Positions 34,400 to 44,548 of a DNA stretch of 64,000 nt are shown piece after piece. Numbering within the stretch: the first letter of the stretch is position 1; each line of letters starts with the position of its first letter. Position numbers and translations under genes: made by a program. The DNA lies in contig JAWVFH010000004.1 of NCBI GenBank assembly GCA_033856255.1, forward strand, positions 62,001 to 126,000, written 5' to 3'. This DNA comes from WHSW01 sp033856255. GTDB taxonomy: Bacteria; Actinomycetota; Thermoleophilia; Solirubrobacterales; 70-9. The notes below the pieces were generated by a model. It worked only from the letters and a program-made list of their open reading frames with translations, was not told the origin of the DNA and did no database searches.

Positions 34400-35377
34400 T
34401 CAGCCGCCCTTCTTGGCTTTGATCGCCTCGGTCAGCTTGGGCATGATCTTGTGCAGGTCGCCGACCACGCCGAGGTCGCAGAACTCGAAGATCGGCGCGT
34501 TCGGGTCCTTGTTGATCGCGAGGATGTTCTCGGAGCTCTGCATGCCGACCTTGTGCTGGATCGCGCCGGAGATCCCGGCCGCCAGGTAGAGCTTCGGAGC
34601 AACCGTCTTCCCGGTCTGGCCGATCTGCGCCGCGTACGGGTACCAGCCGGCGTCGACGACCGCGCGGGTCGCCGCGACGGCTCCGCCCATTGCGTCGGCG
34701 AGGTCCTCGGCGAGCTTGAAGTTGTCCTTCTCGCCCAGCCCGCGGCCGCCGCCGACGAGGATGTCGGCGTCCTCGATGTTGACGTCGGCGCCCCGCTGCT
34801 CGCCGCGCTGGCGCATCCGCGCCCTCGTCGACCATTCGGAGAGCTCGACCTCGACGTCGACCACCTCGGCCTGCCCGCCGCCGCCGTCGTTCATGTCGAA
34901 GGCGTTGAGGCGGCTGATGATGATCCCGGGCTCGCCGACGTAGCCGACGTCGACGATCGCCGAGTCCTGGAGCACCGGGCGCTCGGAGATGAGCTTGCCA
35001 TCGGCGACCTTGACCGCGGTCACCTCCATCGTCACACCGGCGTTGAGGCGCGCGGTCAGGCCGGCGCCGATCTCGAACCCCAGCAGGCCGCCGCCGAAGA
35101 GGGCGTAGGAGAAGCCCTCGTCGCCGATCACCTTCGCCATCACGTCGACGATCGGCTGCGCGAGGCCCTCGGGGGCCGACTTGCAGCGGAAGACGCGCTT
35201 TGCGCCGTAGGCGCCGAGCCCGGCCGCCGCGTCATCGGCAATCTCGCCCACGATCACCGCCGCCGCCTCGGTGCCGAGCTCGTCGGCGAGCCTCGCCGCC
35301 TCGGAGATCGCACCGAGCGAGTTCTTGTTGAAGTTGCCCTCGTCGTCGTGCAGGGCGTAAACCAGGATGCCCGCCAT
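34400..35377 (-). CDS. etfA: Electron transfer flavoprotein alpha subunit
   Basis: EtfA/FixB of 325 residues. The C-terminal FAD domain is clear: VGGGRGLGEKDNFKLAEDLA, GAVAATRAVVDAGWYP, QIGQTGKTVAPKLYLAAGIS, GAIQHKVGMQSSENILAINKD and DLGVVGDLHKIMPKL. It abuts the etfB stop (TAG-ATG without gap), giving equal expression of the two subunits. It should accept electrons from acyl-CoA dehydrogenases such as the one at 47594-48727. Confidence 0.95.
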   Translation of the reverse strand: MAGILVYALHDDEGNFNKNSLGAISEAARLADELGTEAAAVIVGEIADDAAAGLGAYGAKRVFRCKSAPEGLAQPIVDVMAKVIGDEGFSYALFGGGLLGFEIGAGLTARLNAGVTMEVTAVKVADGKLISERPVLQDSAIVDVGYVGEPGIIISRLNAFDMNDGGGGQAEVVDVEVELSEWSTRARMRQRGEQRGADVNIEDADILVGGGRGLGEKDNFKLAEDLADAMGGAVAATRAVVDAGWYPYAAQIGQTGKTVAPKLYLAAGISGAIQHKVGMQSSENILAINKDPNAPIFEFCDLGVVGDLHKIMPKLTEAIKAKKGG

Positions 35378-36169
35378 CTAGATCAGCTTCCTTTCGTCCA
35401 GCCAGGCGACGATCTTCTCGACCGTCTCGTTGGTGTCCTCGTCCTCGATGATCTCGCCGGCCTGCTTCTCAGGCGGCGGGTTGATCTCCAGGACCTGCGT
35501 CTTCGAGCCACCCTCGCCGACCTGATCGGCCTCGATCCCGACGTCGCCGGTGGACTTGGTGTCGAGCGGCTTCTTCTTCGCCCCCATGATCGCCTTCAGC
35601 GACGGGTAGCGGGGCTCGTTGATCGCGTCGCCGACCGAGATCACGGCCGGCAGGTCGATCTCGACCGTGTCGTAGCCGTACTCCGCCTGGCGCTCGCAGA
35701 CGAGCTTGCCGTCCTCGATCTCGATCTTGATCACCTGCGTCAGCGACGGCATCTTCAGGTGGTCGGCGACCACGGCGCCGATCGTGTAGCACTCGCCGTC
35801 GTCGGACTGCTGGCCGAGCAGCACGAGGTCGGGCGACTCGGACTCGAGCACCTTGGCGAGCGCGTATCCGGTCGCGCAGACGTCGGAGCCCTCGAGCGCG
35901 GAGTCGGTCAGATGAACCGACCGGTCAGCGCCAAGCGCAACCGCCTTGTGCAGGGCGCGCGCGGCGGTCTCCGGGCCCATGGTCACGGCCACGATCTCGT
36001 CCACGTCGGCGTTGCCGCCCTCGCGGATCTGCATCGCCGCCTCGATGCCGTGGGTGTCGAACGGGTTGAGGTTCTTCTCGCCCGAGCGGTCGAGCCGCTT
36101 GGTTCCCGGATCGATCCGCTTTTGCACAGCGGCGTCCGGGACCTCCTTGACGAGACAGCAAATCTTCAA
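35378..36169 (-). CDS. etfB: Electron transfer flavoprotein beta subunit
   Basis: EtfB/FixA of 263 residues with the family start KICCLVKEVPDA, LGADRSVHLTD, LVLLGQQSDDGECYTIGAVV and LPAVISVGDAINEPRYPSLK. The start is a TTG (36167-36169), supported by a perfect AAGGAGG site 8 bases upstream and by exact homology from that codon. A -10-like TAATAT and an 18-base palindrome lie upstream, suggesting repressor control of the whole ETF operon. Confidence 0.95.
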   Translation of the reverse strand: MKICCLVKEVPDAAVQKRIDPGTKRLDRSGEKNLNPFDTHGIEAAMQIREGGNADVDEIVAVTMGPETAARALHKAVALGADRSVHLTDSALEGSDVCATGYALAKVLESESPDLVLLGQQSDDGECYTIGAVVADHLKMPSLTQVIKIEIEDGKLVCERQAEYGYDTVEIDLPAVISVGDAINEPRYPSLKAIMGAKKKPLDTKSTGDVGIEADQVGEGGSKTQVLEINPPPEKQAGEIIEDEDTNETVEKIVAWLDERKLI

Positions 36170-36202
36170 GTCAGGGTCCTCCTTGGGGAATGAGCGGCGG
36201 GC

Positions 36203-36208
36203 ATATTA
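36203..36208 (-). promoter_or_regulatory. Predicted -10 element of the etfB-etfA-ETF-QO operon
   Basis: On the minus strand this reads TAATAT, close to the TATAAT consensus, about 35 bases upstream of the etfB TTG. A weak -35-like TGACTG is 18 bases further upstream and lies inside the palindrome at 36215-36232. Confidence 0.5.
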
Positions 36209-36214
36209 CTGGAT

Positions 36215-36232
36215 TGACTGACGAGTCAGTCA
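36215..36232. promoter_or_regulatory. FadR/TetR-like palindromic operator upstream of etfB
   Basis: TGACTGACGAGTCAGTCA is a perfect inverted repeat with 8-base arms and a 2-base centre. It covers the -35/spacer region of the predicted etfB promoter, the classical place for a repressor. It resembles the operator of the Bacillus fatty-acid regulator FadR (TGAATGA..TCATTCA type), a TetR-family protein that also controls etf genes there. The TetR gene at 46871-47524 is one possible binder. Confidence 0.65.
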
Positions 36233-36269
36233 GGTACCCGCTCTGGGCTTGTTCATGCGCCGCGCGCCT

Positions 36270-36677
36270 CTACGCCCGCGAGGCGACGGCGCCTTCGATG
36301 AACTCGACGATGTCGTCGGTGGTCGCGCCCGGCGTGAACACCTCGGCGACGCCGAGGCGCTTCAGCTCCCCGACGTCGTCGGCGGGAATCGTGCCGCCGA
36401 CGGTGATCACGACGTCGCCGGCGTCCTGCTCGCGAAGCAGGTCGACGACGCGCGGCACCAGGGTCATGTGAGCGCCCGAGAGGATCGAGAGGCCGATCGC
36501 GTCGGCGTCCTCCTGGACCACGGTGGCGACGATCTGCTCCGGCGTCTGGTGCAGGCCGGTGTAGATCACCTCCATGCCCGCGTCGCGCAGGGCCCGGGCG
36601 ATGATCTTCGCGCCCCGGTCGTGTCCGTCGAGGCCGGGCTTGGCGACGACTACGCGGATCTTGCGGGCTTCACTCAC
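36270..36677 (-). CDS. Cobalamin-binding small subunit of an acyl-CoA mutase (IcmB-like)
   Basis: Stand-alone B12-binding domain of 135 residues. The lower axial-ligand motif is DGHDRG (His about residue 19), followed by SILSGAHMTLVP and GGTIPADDVGELKRLGV, the other two parts of the adenosylcobalamin-binding fold. Length equals that of the small subunit of isobutyryl-CoA mutase. The catalytic subunit is at 37505-39163 on the same strand, with a response regulator and a small membrane protein between them. Together they should carry out a 1,2-carboxyl- or acyl-CoA carbon-skeleton rearrangement. Confidence 0.92.
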   Translation of the reverse strand: MSEARKIRVVVAKPGLDGHDRGAKIIARALRDAGMEVIYTGLHQTPEQIVATVVQEDADAIGLSILSGAHMTLVPRVVDLLREQDAGDVVITVGGTIPADDVGELKRLGVAEVFTPGATTDDIVEFIEGAVASRA

Positions 36678-36719
36678 GCGGGGGAGCGTAGTGCAGCTAG
36701 GCGCGGGTGAGCGCCGCCG

Positions 36720-37112
36720 CTAATCCCCGTCGAGCGCCGCCGCGATCCGCTCGACGAGGTCCTTGGGCGAGAACGGCTTCTTGATGTAGTCGTCCGCGCC
36801 GGCCTCGAAGCCGCGCTCGACCGAGTCCTCGTAGACGCTCGCCGTGAGCAGCAGGATCGCGACCCCGGCGAGCTCCTCTGACGCCCGCAAGCGCTCGGTC
36901 ACCTCGTAGCCGTCGAGCTTCGGCATCATCACGTCGATCACGCAGACCTGCGGCCGGCGGCGCAGCGCCACCTCGACCGCCTCCTCCCCGTCGCCGGCGG
37001 TGATCACCTCGTAGCCGGCCCGCTCGAGCCGGAAGACGACCAGCTCCCTGACGTCGGCGTCATCGTCGGCCACCAGGACCAAGGGCCCGTCCCGATTTGC
37101 GCTCGAGCTCAT
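36720..37112 (-). CDS. Single-domain response regulator (CheY-like receiver)
   Basis: Receiver domain of 130 residues without output domain. The acidic pair is in LVLVADDDADV, the phospho-acceptor Asp is about residue 60 in VCVIDVMMPKLDGYE, a Thr is in ILLLTAS, and the invariant Lys is in DDYIKKPFSPKDL. No kinase gene is in the window. It may act on a protein partner such as a phosphatase or anti-sigma network. It lies between the two mutase subunit genes without an obvious link to them. Confidence 0.92.
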   Translation of the reverse strand: MSSSANRDGPLVLVADDDADVRELVVFRLERAGYEVITAGDGEEAVEVALRRRPQVCVIDVMMPKLDGYEVTERLRASEELAGVAILLLTASVYEDSVERGFEAGADDYIKKPFSPKDLVERIAAALDGD

Positions 37113-37149
37113 CCCCGGCTCAGCGTAACCGAGGCGATGGGTTCCGAGC

Positions 37150-37461
37150 TCAGCTGCCGAAGCCGGTCAGCGACCCGGTCACGGAGAGGACGACGACCAG
37201 GATCGTGATCACGGCGAGCAGCCCGACGAGCGCCAGGAAGGCCGGCGTCATCCCCTGGCGGGTGTCGTCGATGCCGTGGACCTCATCGGGAGCGACGACG
37301 ACGGGCTCGCCGCCGGACTCGCCGATGTGCTCCTCCTCGGCGCGCAGCCTCGCCGCCGCCTCGGCGCTGGCACGGTCGGTGTGGTTGGAGACGGCGACGT
37401 CCTCGTCCTCGCGGACCACGTCCCAGCCGTCGACCTCGTTTCGCACGACCTTCAGAGCCAT
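37150..37461 (-). CDS. Small DUF2188-like protein with C-terminal membrane anchor
   Basis: Protein of 103 residues. The first ~45 residues (KVVRNEVDGWDVVREDEDVA, then TDRASAEAAARLRAEEEH) follow the DUF2188 pattern of a small two-strand-helix domain. A linker is followed by one strong transmembrane helix (FLALVGLLAVITILVVVLSV) near the C-terminus. Function is unknown; the tail-anchor layout puts the DUF2188 part in the cytoplasm. Confidence 0.7.
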   Translation of the reverse strand: MALKVVRNEVDGWDVVREDEDVAVSNHTDRASAEAAARLRAEEEHIGESGGEPVVVAPDEVHGIDDTRQGMTPAFLALVGLLAVITILVVVLSVTGSLTGFGS

Positions 37462-37504
37462 GCCGATTGAATACCCGCCGTGCGCGGCGGGGAAACGGGC
37501 GCGC

Positions 37505-39163
<1,659 letters not shown>

Positions 39164-39183
39164 CGGTACCGGTGATTCTACGG

Positions 39184-39957
39184 TTAGCCCAGCGGCAAGA
39201 GGGTGCGCAAGACGGCGAGCATCGCCGCCTCGCGGATCACGCCGGAGGCCAGATCGCGGTAGATTGTCTTTTCCCGGTGCGCCAGCTTGCCGACCGGGTC
39301 GAGGCGAGTCGTCTGCACTTCGACCGTCGAGGCGGTCGCTTCGGGCGCAGCGGCGACCCCCGCCGATTCCTCGAAGGCGATGCAGCCGAGGATCCCCTGG
39401 GCAATCAGTTCCGCGCGCTTTTCCGACCCTTCCGGGCTCGGGTGCAGGTTGTCCGGTTCCAGCAGCCCGGGGTCGTGGTTGACCAGGCTGGCGTAATCCG
39501 GCGTCTGGGTCCCGGGGCGCGAGGCCGCGAAGCGGTGGACGACGCTGTTCTTGCCGTGGTTGTCGGCGCCTTCGACCGTGTAGCCGTGGATCGTCGGCAC
39601 GACCATGCAGCGGTCGCCGATCTGCGCCGCCACCTTGCCCAGGTTTTCTTCGAGGATCTGCGGATAGTGCGGGTTGTCGTTGGTGCCGCCGTCGAAGACG
39701 ATCACGTTCTGCGACGGGTCGTAGCTCTCTTCGAAGAGTTCGAGGATTTCGTAGGTGTTGGTGCCGCCGACCGCGTTCACGGTCAGCTTGATCCCCGGCA
39801 GGAAGTTCGGCAGGTAGGTGGAGCTGAGTTCCTCGAGGCTGTCGCCGACGACGAGGACGTTCGCCCGTGGCGCTGCCTGGGCGGCGGGCGCCGGCACCGC
39901 CGCCAACAGCACGACGGCCGCGACCACGACTCCCCCTGATCTCCAAAACCGCGGCAT
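39184..39957 (-). CDS. Secreted SGNH/GDSL-type hydrolase
   Basis: Exported protein of 257 residues with a signal peptide (SGGVVVAAVVLLAAVPAPAA). All SGNH blocks are visible: VLVVGDSLEEL (nucleophile Ser), AVGGTN, DGGTNDNP (GxND) and DNLHPSPEG (catalytic Asp/His). Likely an esterase or acetyl-hydrolase acting on cell-wall or extracellular substrate. The last ~60 residues form an extension after the catalytic core. It is on the same strand as and 20 bases upstream of the mutase gene, but functional connection is doubtful. Confidence 0.87.
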   Translation of the reverse strand: MPRFWRSGGVVVAAVVLLAAVPAPAAQAAPRANVLVVGDSLEELSSTYLPNFLPGIKLTVNAVGGTNTYEILELFEESYDPSQNVIVFDGGTNDNPHYPQILEENLGKVAAQIGDRCMVVPTIHGYTVEGADNHGKNSVVHRFAASRPGTQTPDYASLVNHDPGLLEPDNLHPSPEGSEKRAELIAQGILGCIAFEESAGVAAAPEATASTVEVQTTRLDPVGKLAHREKTIYRDLASGVIREAAMLAVLRTLLPLG

Positions 39958-40025
39958 CGCCGAGTTTTGTACAGCAAGCGAAGGACCGCCGCAGCTCTTC
40001 CGCGCGGTGGCTTAGCCTTTTGACA

Positions 40026-40577
40026 ATGCGCGCAGGAGGCCCAGGGCGAGCGGTGAGGTGGGTTGCGGCGTGCCTGGCCGCTGCCTGCGTGGCGCTGTCG
40101 CTGGCGTCGTGTGGCGGCAACTCCTCCGAGGCGACCGCCAAGGCCGGCGTGAAAACGTCGACGACGACGCCCCCACCGACGGCGCACCCCGGGGGGAACC
40201 GCCAAGCGACCCGGGCGACCGGCAATCGCTGCGCGGCCCAGCTCGGCGACGTCCTCGACTCGATGGCCGGCCTCCGCACCCGGCTCGTCGCCGGACTCGC
40301 CTACGAACAGTACGTCGGCGCGGTGAAATCGGTTCTCGCCGCCTACGGTGCGGTTCCGGTCGACGAACTGGCGCTCGCCTGCCTGCGCGCCGCCGGCACT
40401 CCCGCCGAGAAGGGCATCAACCGCTACGTCGCCGCCGGCAACGCCTGGACCGACTGCGTCGAAGTGCCGAGCTGCGAAGCGGCGTCGATCGAAGCCGAGC
40501 TTCAGGGCAAGTGGAAGCAGGCCTCCGGGTATCTCTCCAAAGCCCAGCGCGGATTGCGGCACCAGGTCTCCGGCTGA
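40026..40577 (+). CDS. Predicted lipoprotein of unknown function
   Basis: Protein of 183 residues with a lipoprotein signal: basic start, hydrophobic core VAACLAAACVALSL and lipobox LASC followed by GG. A Thr/Pro-rich linker (STTTPPPTAHPGG) leads to a helical domain with four Cys (NRCAAQLGD, ALACLRAAG, WTDCVEVPSCEA) that could form two disulphides. No known family recognised. It is divergent from the SGNH gene and 16 bases before the nitroreductase gene. Confidence 0.75.
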   Translation: MRAGGPGRAVRWVAACLAAACVALSLASCGGNSSEATAKAGVKTSTTTPPPTAHPGGNRQATRATGNRCAAQLGDVLDSMAGLRTRLVAGLAYEQYVGAVKSVLAAYGAVPVDELALACLRAAGTPAEKGINRYVAAGNAWTDCVEVPSCEAASIEAELQGKWKQASGYLSKAQRGLRHQVSG

Positions 40578-40593
40578 CTGCCAAGATCGGGAC

Positions 40594-41250
40594 ATGGACG
40601 CACTGGAGGCGATGAGGACGATCGGCGCCTGCCGCTCCTACCTCGACAAAGAAGTCCCCGACGAGGTGATCTACGACGCCGCCGAGGCGGCCCGCTTCGC
40701 GCCCCAGGGTGGAAACCGCCAGCCGGTGCGGCTCGTCGTCGTCCGCGACCGGGTGAAGAAAGAGCGACTGGCCGAGCTCTACCTGCCCTGGTGGAAGGCC
40801 TACTTCGACGCCGCCGAGGCCGGCACCCGGGACCTCGGCGAGTACGCCTCGGCGCGCAAAGCGCTGATGAACGCCAATCAGTTCGCCGAGAACTTCGCCA
40901 ACCACCCGCTGATCATCGTCGTCTGCGCCCGGCTCGACGCGCTCCACATCACCGACCTCGAGCTCGACCGCCCCCCGGTCGTCGGCGGCGCCTCGATCTA
41001 CCCCTACGTGCAGAACCTCTGCATCGCGCTGCGCGTCGCCGGCGTGGCGACGACGATCACCAGCCTCGCCGTCGCCTCCGAGCCCGAGGTGAAGGAGCTG
41101 CTGGGAATCCCCGACGGCTTCCTGACCGCCGCCCACGTCGTCGCCGGCTACCCGGCGAAAGGCTTCCCGGTGAAATTGACGCGGGCCCCCGTCGAGGAGA
41201 CCGTCTTCATCGACACGTTCGGCGAGCCGATCGAGCGCAACCGACTTTGA
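40594..41250 (+). CDS. Nitroreductase-family flavoprotein
   Basis: FMN-dependent nitroreductase-like oxidoreductase of 218 residues from the ATG at 40594. The N-terminus has the FMN-phosphate region (TIGACRSYLDKEVPDEVI), the ARFAPQGGNRQPVRLVVV motif, and the C-terminal half has GGASIYPYVQNLCIALRVAG and KELLGIPDGF. Substrate is not predictable; the family reduces nitro groups, quinones or enones. The last codons form the left arm of a strong terminator hairpin. Confidence 0.88.
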   Translation: MDALEAMRTIGACRSYLDKEVPDEVIYDAAEAARFAPQGGNRQPVRLVVVRDRVKKERLAELYLPWWKAYFDAAEAGTRDLGEYASARKALMNANQFAENFANHPLIIVVCARLDALHITDLELDRPPVVGGASIYPYVQNLCIALRVAGVATTITSLAVASEPEVKELLGIPDGFLTAAHVVAGYPAKGFPVKLTRAPVEETVFIDTFGEPIERNRL

Positions 41251-41283
41251 CCACACCCCGCTGTGGTGAAAGTCGGTTGCGCT
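41234..41283. terminator. Bidirectional terminator between nitroreductase and ADC-family genes
   Basis: Arms 41235-41254 and 41263-41282 are inverted repeats of 20 bases with one mismatch, plus an outer A-T and an inner A-T pair, around a 6-base loop. The left arm includes the final codons and TGA stop of the nitroreductase; the right arm ends 6 bases before the stop of the convergent gene. Position and symmetry fit a terminator serving both strands. Confidence 0.85.
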
Positions 41284-41287
41284 TCCG

Positions 41288-42112
41288 CTAGGCGGGGACC
41301 GCCGCCGCGTCCGCGACGCCCTCCCACATCTCCGCGTCCTCGAGGTAGTTGTGGATCACCCGGCCGTGCGGCAGGTCGAAGTCGTAGACGCCGAAATAGC
41401 AGTCGACGATTTTCTTCGGCGCCAGCAGGTGCCAGGGGTCAACCGAGGAGACGGTGTTCATCGTCAGCGAGCCGCGGCCGGCCCAGAGCTTGTGGGTCCC
41501 GTCCTGGGCGACGTGCAGGGTCGCCGGCACGTCGAGCCGGACCAGCTCGGCCACCGACGGCGGCCTGTTCGCCTCCGAGTTGGGGATGATCCGGGTCGAG
41601 AGGACGGGCGTGTCCTCGAGCTCGGCCGGGTCGGCGAGGCGATCGGCGACCATCGTCGCGGTCATGATCGGGTTGCCCTTCGGGCGTTCGACGGTGAACA
41701 CCATCTGCTCGCCGTACGGGATCTCTCCCCCGCCCCAGTTGCGCTCGAAGACGGCCAGCTTCTTCGCGTAGCCCCAGATCTCGCGGCCGGCGCCTAGCGG
41801 GATCTCGTTGTCGACGAAGATGAACGGCTGGTAGAGGTAGACCTGGTCCTCGAAGCGGGCGCGGACCATGATGTAGGCCTCGTGGTAGGGGCCAAAGGTC
41901 GAGAACGGCACCCAACGCGCCCAGGCGATGCAGGTCGGGACCTCGTCGGCGATCTCGAGCCCCGGCGGCAACAGCGCCTCGACCCCGGCGGCGTCGGCCT
42001 CGTAGACGATGAAGCAGTCTTCGACGCCGCGGTAGAGGTAGGGCTGCGGGCCGTACATGCTGCCCGGCCCGATCGGCAGTGAATAGGAGTTGGCGAAGGT
42101 CGCTTTGTCCAT
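41288..42112 (-). CDS. Acetoacetate decarboxylase-family protein
   Basis: ADC-fold protein of 274 residues. Recognisable parts are PYLYRGVEDCFIVYEADA, LLPPGLEI, YHEAYIMVRARFEDQVYLYQ, GAGREIWGYAKKLAVFE and KIVDCYFGVYDFDLPHG. The Lys pair in GYAKKLA matches the place of the Schiff-base Lys of acetoacetate decarboxylase, so imine chemistry is possible. Many members of this family are not decarboxylases but hydratases, aldolases or cyclases. It is the last gene of a five-gene minus-strand operon with two SDRs, a CoA ligase and an EthD protein, so a role in ring or ketone breakdown is plausible. Confidence 0.85.
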   Translation of the reverse strand: MDKATFANSYSLPIGPGSMYGPQPYLYRGVEDCFIVYEADAAGVEALLPPGLEIADEVPTCIAWARWVPFSTFGPYHEAYIMVRARFEDQVYLYQPFIFVDNEIPLGAGREIWGYAKKLAVFERNWGGGEIPYGEQMVFTVERPKGNPIMTATMVADRLADPAELEDTPVLSTRIIPNSEANRPPSVAELVRLDVPATLHVAQDGTHKLWAGRGSLTMNTVSSVDPWHLLAPKKIVDCYFGVYDFDLPHGRVIHNYLEDAEMWEGVADAAAVPA

Positions 42113-42134
42113 GGTGGGTAAGTCCTTTCTGTAG

Positions 42135-42893
42135 CTACTTGGAGTCGAAGCCGCCGTCGACGACGTAGACGGCGCCGTTGACGAAGGAGGCGTCGTCGGA
42201 GGCGAGGAAGAGCAGTGCCGCGGCGAGCTCCTCGGGCTGGGCCCAGCGGCCGATCGGCGCCGATTCGACCGCCTTCATCACCTCGGCGTCACCGGAGGAG
42301 AAGATCTCGTGCGTCATCCCGGTCTCGACCGCGCCGGGGCAGACGACGTTGCAGCGGATCCCCCTGCGCGCGTAGTCGAAGCAGAGCTGGCGGGTGAAGC
42401 CGATCACCCCGTGCTTCGAGGTCGTGTAGGCGGCGCCGCCGTTGCCGCCGTTGAGCCCGGCGGTCGAGGCGACGTTGACGATCGCGCCGCCACCGTTGTC
42501 GAGCATTTGCGGGATCAGCGCCCGGCAGGTGAGGAACTGGGCTTTGAGGTTGACCCCCATCACCCGCTCCCAGACCTCGTCGGGAGTGTCCGCGGCGGCG
42601 AGGTAGTCGTCGAGGATGCCGGCGTTGTTGACGAGGACGTCGACCCGCCCGAAGCGCGCGACCGCGGCCGAGGCCATCGCCTCTACCGCGGCGGGATCGG
42701 CGACGTCGGTGGCGAGCGCCAGCGCCGCGCCGCCGCCGGCCTCAATCACCGCCGCGGTCTGATCGGCGCCCTTGACGTCGACGGCGGCGACCCCGGCGCC
42801 CTCGCGCGCGAACAGTTCCGCGCTGGCGCGGCCGATCCCCGAGCCGGCGCCGGTGATGAGCGCGAACTTCCCCTGCAGCTTCCCGTCTGCCAT
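42135..42893 (-). CDS. Short-chain dehydrogenase/reductase (classical)
   Basis: SDR of 252 residues with the NAD(P) loop TGAGSGIG, NNAG (about 89-92), and catalytic Ser143, Tyr156 and Lys160 in the normal YxxxK spacing. An Asp (VDV) after strand 2 favours NAD(H). The ATG overlaps the stop of the CoA ligase by one base (TGATG). Substrate unknown; in this operon it would act on a hydroxy- or keto-acyl intermediate. Confidence 0.9.
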   Translation of the reverse strand: MADGKLQGKFALITGAGSGIGRASAELFAREGAGVAAVDVKGADQTAAVIEAGGGAALALATDVADPAAVEAMASAAVARFGRVDVLVNNAGILDDYLAAADTPDEVWERVMGVNLKAQFLTCRALIPQMLDNGGGAIVNVASTAGLNGGNGGAAYTTSKHGVIGFTRQLCFDYARRGIRCNVVCPGAVETGMTHEIFSSGDAEVMKAVESAPIGRWAQPEELAAALLFLASDDASFVNGAVYVVDGGFDSK

Positions 42894-44548
42894 CAGGTTC
42901 CTTTCGCGGCCGCCGCGCCGACCCGCCGGCGGCCGGGGAGCTCGTCGGCCGCGAGCATCTCCCGCAGCACCTTCTTGTCGAACTTGCCGACGCTCGTCTT
43001 CGGGATCTCCCCGACGTAGGCGAACTCGTCGGGGAGCCACCATTTGGCGACCCGGGGGGCGATGAACTCGCGCAATTCCTCGGGGCTGACCTCGTCCCCG
43101 GCGACGACGCAGGCCAGCGGCCGCTCGCTCCAGCGCTCGTCGGAGAGGGCGATCACCGCCGCCTCGACCACCGCCGGGTGGGCCATCAGCGCCGACTCGA
43201 GGTCGACCGAGGAGATCCACTCGCCGCCGGACTTGATCACGTCCTTGGCGCGGTCGGTGATCCGCAGCCAGCCCTCGTCGTCGAGGGTGCCGACGTCGCC
43301 GGTCCGCAGCCAGCCGTCGTGGATCGCCGCCGCGCTCGCCTTCGGGTTTTCGAAGTACTCGCCGATCACCGTCGGGCCGCGGATCTCGACCTCGCCCGGC
43401 GTCTCGCCGTCGTTCGGCACCACCTCGTCGCCGGCGCCGACGATCCGCACCTCGTAGAAGGGAGTGACGCGGCCGGCGTGCTCACGCCGGCGCCAACGTT
43501 CCTCCTCGCTGGCGCTGACAGGCGGGTCGTGGGCGATCGCCGCGCCGGGCAGCGTCTCGGTCATCCCCCAGCCCTGGACGACCTTGACCCCGTGGCGGTC
43601 CTCGAAGTCCCGCATCAATCCCGGCGGGACCTGGGTGCCGCCGCAGATCGCCAGCTCCAGGCTCGAGAGGTCGGCGTCCTGCTCTCGCAGCAGGTCCATC
43701 CAGATCGTCGGCACGCCGCAGGTCGCGGTCACCCGCTCCGCGGCGATCAGCCGCGCCAGGTGATCGGACTGGACGTAGCGGCCGGCCATCACCAGGTCGG
43801 CGCCGACCGCGCCGGCGAGGTAGCCGAGGCCCCAGCCCATCGCGTGGAACATCGGCACGACGGCGAGGATCCGGTCGCGCTCGGACATCCGGTAGGCGTC
43901 GTGGCCGGCCATCACCAGCGTGTGCAGGCACAGCGCCCGGTGCGAGTAGACGACGCCCTTCGGGTTGCCGGTCGTGCCCGACGTGTAACAGAGGGCGGCG
44001 GCGGAGCGCTCGTCGAGCCCGGGCCACTCGAAGCCCGGCTCCTGCGCGGCGAGCAGCTCCTCGTAGCCGAGGGTGTCGGCCGGGAGCGCGCCGGCATCGC
44101 CCTCGCCGATCACGATGAAGCGCTCGACCGTCTCCCCCAGGTGGGGCAGCACCTTCTCCATCTCGCCGACGAGCGAGGCGTCGACGAGGACGACACGATC
44201 GCCCCCGTGGTTGATCGTGTAGGCGACCTGCTCGGGCGAGAGCCGCGGGTTCAGCGTGTGCAGGACGGCGCCCGAACAGGGCACCGCGTAGTAGGCCTCG
44301 AGGTGCTCCTGCGAGTTGAAGGCGTAGGTCCCGACCCTGTCGCCGGGCTCGACGCCGAGCGCGCGCAGCCCGGCCGCCAGGCGGTCGGCGCGCGCCGCGA
44401 CCTCGCGCATCGACGCCCGTTTGGTGGTCCCCGCCGCGTCGAGCAGGCTGACGACCTCGGAGCGGTGGTGGACCGTGCGGGCGCGGCCGAGGACGTGGGT
44501 CAGCGTCAGCGGGAAGTCCTGACTGCCTCCGGCCGGCGCCGAGGTCAC
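42893..44548 (-). CDS. AMP-forming acyl-CoA ligase
   Basis: Adenylating enzyme of 551 residues that activates a carboxylic acid with ATP and CoA. Motifs: P-loop-like YTSGTTGNPKGVVYSH, GWGMTETLPGAA, DGWLRTGDVGTLDDEGWL, RAKDVIKSGGEWIS and the C-terminal catalytic Lys in KTSVGKFDKKVLR. It most resembles medium-chain or aromatic acyl-CoA ligases. The GTG start overlaps the stop of the upstream SDR (GTGA). It provides the CoA thioester entry step of the operon. Confidence 0.92.
   Translation of the reverse strand: MTSAPAGGSQDFPLTLTHVLGRARTVHHRSEVVSLLDAAGTTKRASMREVAARADRLAAGLRALGVEPGDRVGTYAFNSQEHLEAYYAVPCSGAVLHTLNPRLSPEQVAYTINHGGDRVVLVDASLVGEMEKVLPHLGETVERFIVIGEGDAGALPADTLGYEELLAAQEPGFEWPGLDERSAAALCYTSGTTGNPKGVVYSHRALCLHTLVMAGHDAYRMSERDRILAVVPMFHAMGWGLGYLAGAVGADLVMAGRYVQSDHLARLIAAERVTATCGVPTIWMDLLREQDADLSSLELAICGGTQVPPGLMRDFEDRHGVKVVQGWGMTETLPGAAIAHDPPVSASEEERWRRREHAGRVTPFYEVRIVGAGDEVVPNDGETPGEVEIRGPTVIGEYFENPKASAAAIHDGWLRTGDVGTLDDEGWLRITDRAKDVIKSGGEWISSVDLESALMAHPAVVEAAVIALSDERWSERPLACVVAGDEVSPEELREFIAPRVAKWWLPDEFAYVGEIPKTSVGKFDKKVLREMLAADELPGRRRVGAAAAKGT

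Noticed and set aside
39164..40279. Upstream extension of the mutase frame through the SGNH gene
   Set aside because: Homology starts at the ATG at 39163; the extra sequence is a shifted reading of the SGNH hydrolase gene.
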